This document shows, in pieces, positions 5,309 to 7,442 of a DNA stretch of 7,442 bases. The notes under the pieces are model-generated. The model saw only the letters and a list, made by a program, of their open reading frames with translations. It did no database searches and was not told the origin of the DNA. The translations under genes were made by a program, and so were the position numbers. Location: NCBI GenBank assembly GCA_026982215.1, contig JALSHN010000404.1, positions 1-7,442 of the forward strand, given 5' to 3'. The DNA is from Gammaproteobacteria bacterium. GTDB taxonomy: Bacteria > Pseudomonadota > Gammaproteobacteria > S012-40. Numbering within the stretch: the stretch's first letter is position 1; every line of letters begins with the position of its first letter.

Positions 5309-7442
5309 ATGAGAGTGAAGGCACTGGTGAAGTCCCTGAGCCTGATAATGGCGGGGACTTCGTTGTCTTTCGGGGCATTGGCGGGAACACCGCTGGTGCC
5401 GGTGGGGTTCATCGATCAGGCAGGGGTGGAACAACGCCAGGTCCCGGTGACCTTCGGTCAGGTATTCGTGCCCGGAGACGTGGTGGACGGCTCGCGACTG
5501 GTGATCCAGCTCGGCGATACCGAGCTGCCCACCCAGGTGGATGTCAAGGCCAGGCACCCGGACGGCTCGGTGCGCCACGCCATCTTGTCCACTGAATTGC
5601 CCGTGGTTCCGGCCGACAGCGAAGTCTCGGCAGAGATCGCCCTGGCCGATAGCGCCCAGCCGACGGGGGCGGGGATCACCGCGGAGGCGCTGTTGGCCAG
5701 TGGTTTCGATGCCGAGATCCGCATCGTGCTGGACGGAGTGGAATATGTCGCCTCGGCGCGCACGGCGCTGCAGCAAGGGGGAGCCAAGATCTGGCTGGAC
5801 GGACCCATCGCCACCGAGTTCCTCCTCAAGGCCCCCTTCGTGGCGGCCGATGGCAGCACTCACCCCCATCTGATGGGCCGTTTCGACCTGCGGGCCTACG
5901 CCGGCCTGAAGTCGGTACGGGTGGACGCCATCGTGGAGAACAACTGGACCTACGTCCCCGATCCCAGCAATTTCACCTACGATGTGCGCATTCTGGTGGG
6001 TGGTCAGCTGGCCTATGAGCGGGCGGCGTTGACCCATTATCACCATGCCCGTTGGCACAAGGTGTTCTGGTGGGGGACGGAGCCCAAGGTGGTGGTGCGC
6101 CACGATACCCGCTATCTGCAAAAGACGCGGGCCATCCCGCATTACGATCCCACCTTGACTGTCTCGCAGCGGGCGCTGGACGACGTGCTCTCCAAACGTT
6201 ACGAGCCGATGTCCAACGTCTGGATCAACCCCTACATGCCCGCGCCCGGTGCCGACCGGGGCATCGCGCCGCTGCCCTGGTGGCAGGCTTTGCACGTGGT
6301 CAGTGGGGGGGATCCACGGGCCTTCCAGGCGGTGCTGGACAACGCCGATGCCGCCGGTTCCTATTCCGCTCACCTGCGCGATGTCAACACTGATCTTCCG
6401 GTTTCCCTGGACGACTATCCCCTGGTCACGGGAGATCCCTACCAATACCCCAGGGGGGGCATTATTCCCAAATGCAGTGGCGATTGCAGCACACCTTATA
6501 CCAAGGACACCGCCCATCAACCCTCCCTGGCCTATTATCCCTATCTCATCACCGGGGATCACTACTATCTGGATGAGCTTATTTTCTGGGCCAACGGCAA
6601 TCTCATCGCCAATTCCCTCCGTAAGCGCGAATTCGAAAAGGGGTTGTTCTGGAATCAGCAGGTGAGGGCACAAGGCTGGACCCTGCGTACTCTAGCCCAA
6701 GCGGCCTACATCCTGCCGGACGATCATCCCTTCAAGGGGTATTTCTTGGAGAAATTGGCCAACAACGCTCGTTTCTACCAGGATGCCTATCTCAACGGCG
6801 GGTATTTCAACAGCGCCATGAACGATGGCAAGGGCTATCTGGTCGATCTTGCCAATCCCTTGCATGTCCTCGTTCCTGGCAAGCTGGAAGACGGGCGGCC
6901 GTGGATGGACGACTTCTTCACCTTCGCCGCCGCCTACGCCGTGGAACTGGGGTTCAGCGACTGGAAGCCGATTCTGGAATGGAAGGCGGAATTCCCTCTG
7001 GCACGGATGGGATCGGCGGATGACGAATATTGCTGGATCTTCGGAGCGGTCTACGCCGCCAGGTTCGGTACCGGAAACGGCTTCACCACCACTGCCCAAT
7101 GGATTCCCAGTTTCCGCGCTTATTACCTGGAGAACTGGGGTAACCGCCTGAATGCCTCGGGCAAAGCCGTCAAGGACATGGCCTGCGGTGGTCAGGAAAT
7201 GGCCGACTTCCTCTCGGAGCTGGATGGCAACAACCGCTATCGTCCTGGAGAGATGTATGGTTATGCCCGGAGTCCGATGGGCTATCCCGCCAACCTTCAA
7301 CCGGCCCTGGCCTATTTGGTCGATGCCGGTTTGCCGCGGGCCGATATCGCCTGGGATCGTTTCTACAACCGCGACCCCTTCCCGGATTACAGCTACGATC
7401 CCCAGTTCGCCATCACGCCGCGTTCCCTGAATCCACAGTATG
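5309..7442 (+). CDS. Secreted RIFT-barrel / alpha-alpha toroid protein, probable polysaccharide lyase or hydrolase (3'-truncated)
   Basis: The frame is open from ATG 5309 to the right edge, with 711 codons and no stop. Residues 1-25 are a Sec signal peptide (R2, K4, K8, a hydrophobic core, and ALA before GTP). Residues 44-95 (QVPVTFGQVFVPGDV, then PTQVDVKARHPDGSVRHAIL) match the N-terminal RIFT barrel of PcRGLX/YetA-like exo-rhamnogalacturonan lyases, whose hallmark is a Q followed by W/H-PDGS-V. A beta-rich part continues to about 265. From about 325 the sequence turns helical and aromatic-rich, with conserved-looking blocks WWQALHVVSGGDPRAF (324-339), AHLRDVNTD (354-362), AHQPSLAYYPYLITGDHYYL (402-421), GWTLRTLAQAAYILPD (456-471) and WMDDFFTFAAAYAVELGF (532-549), as in (alpha/alpha)n-toroid lyases. 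The pair C389/C393 could form a disulfide. The likely role is cleaving or trimming a polysaccharide in the periplasm or outside the cell. Next to a glycan-building operon, the substrate may be the cell's own polymer (inference). The domain call is from memory of the family, and the catalytic residues are not assigned. Confidence 0.75.
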   Translation, partial: MRVKALVKSLSLIMAGTSLSFGALAGTPLVPVGFIDQAGVEQRQVPVTFGQVFVPGDVVDGSRLVIQLGDTELPTQVDVKARHPDGSVRHAILSTELPVVPADSEVSAEIALADSAQPTGAGITAEALLASGFDAEIRIVLDGVEYVASARTALQQGGAKIWLDGPIATEFLLKAPFVAADGSTHPHLMGRFDLRAYAGLKSVRVDAIVENNWTYVPDPSNFTYDVRILVGGQLAYERAALTHYHHARWHKVFWWGTEPKVVVRHDTRYLQKTRAIPHYDPTLTVSQRALDDVLSKRYEPMSNVWINPYMPAPGADRGIAPLPWWQALHVVSGGDPRAFQAVLDNADAAGSYSAHLRDVNTDLPVSLDDYPLVTGDPYQYPRGGIIPKCSGDCSTPYTKDTAHQPSLAYYPYLITGDHYYLDELIFWANGNLIANSLRKREFEKGLFWNQQVRAQGWTLRTLAQAAYILPDDHPFKGYFLEKLANNARFYQDAYLNGGYFNSAMNDGKGYLVDLANPLHVLVPGKLEDGRPWMDDFFTFAAAYAVELGFSDWKPILEWKAEFPLARMGSADDEYCWIFGAVYAARFGTGNGFTTTAQWIPSFRAYYLENWGNRLNASGKAVKDMACGGQEMADFLSELDGNNRYRPGEMYGYARSPMGYPANLQPALAYLVDAGLPRADIAWDRFYNRDPFPDYSYDPQFAITPRSLNPQY

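Noticed and set aside
5183..6673. Long minus-strand open frame (496 codons) opposite the secreted-protein gene
   Set aside because: It mirrors the codon pattern of the GC-rich + strand gene, has no recognisable domain, and covers the signal peptide and RIFT-barrel region that are clearly real on the + strand.

Overview
The window is GC-rich (about 60%) and densely coded on the + strand only. It has GTG and ATG starts, clear Shine-Dalgarno sequences, 4-bp stop/start overlaps and Sec signal peptides. This suits a Gram-negative bacterium, most likely a GC-rich beta- or gammaproteobacterium, but nothing in the sequence fixes the taxon. No rRNA, tRNA, CRISPR array, insertion sequence or attachment site was seen.

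Positions 1-5042 look like one transcription unit in the style of an exopolysaccharide or cell-surface glycan locus. In order it holds: the 3' end of a family 2 glycosyltransferase; a GNAT-fold protein of the CelD/BcsL/FemAB-like type; a small exported TPR protein; a second, diverged GNAT-fold protein of the same type; and an asparagine-synthetase-like ATP-dependent ligase. The last four genes are joined by stop/start overlaps (ATGA at 1556, ATGA at 2167, GTGA at 3270). The glycosyltransferase is only 9 nt upstream of the first GNAT gene. Translational coupling and one shared pathway are therefore likely.

Positions 5043-5308 form the only sizeable non-coding gap. It has no convincing terminator, but it carries two good stem-loops and a perfect AGGAGG ribosome binding site. 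It leads into a large secreted protein (5309 to beyond the right edge, 711 codons visible). This begins with a signal peptide, continues with a RIFT-barrel domain like that of PcRGLX/YetA-type exo-rhamnogalacturonan lyases, and then has a long aromatic-rich region that looks like an alpha/alpha toroid. It is probably a periplasmic or extracellular polysaccharide-active enzyme.

Working model (inference): the glycosyltransferase helps build a glycan repeat unit. The two GNAT proteins and the AsnB-like ligase decorate it with acyl, aminoacyl or amide groups. The exported TPR protein supports assembly or export, and the secreted protein trims or turns over the product. The most unusual points are that the AsnB-like protein has no N-terminal cysteine and only a remnant of the glutaminase domain, and that two related GNAT genes bracket a TPR gene in one coupled operon.
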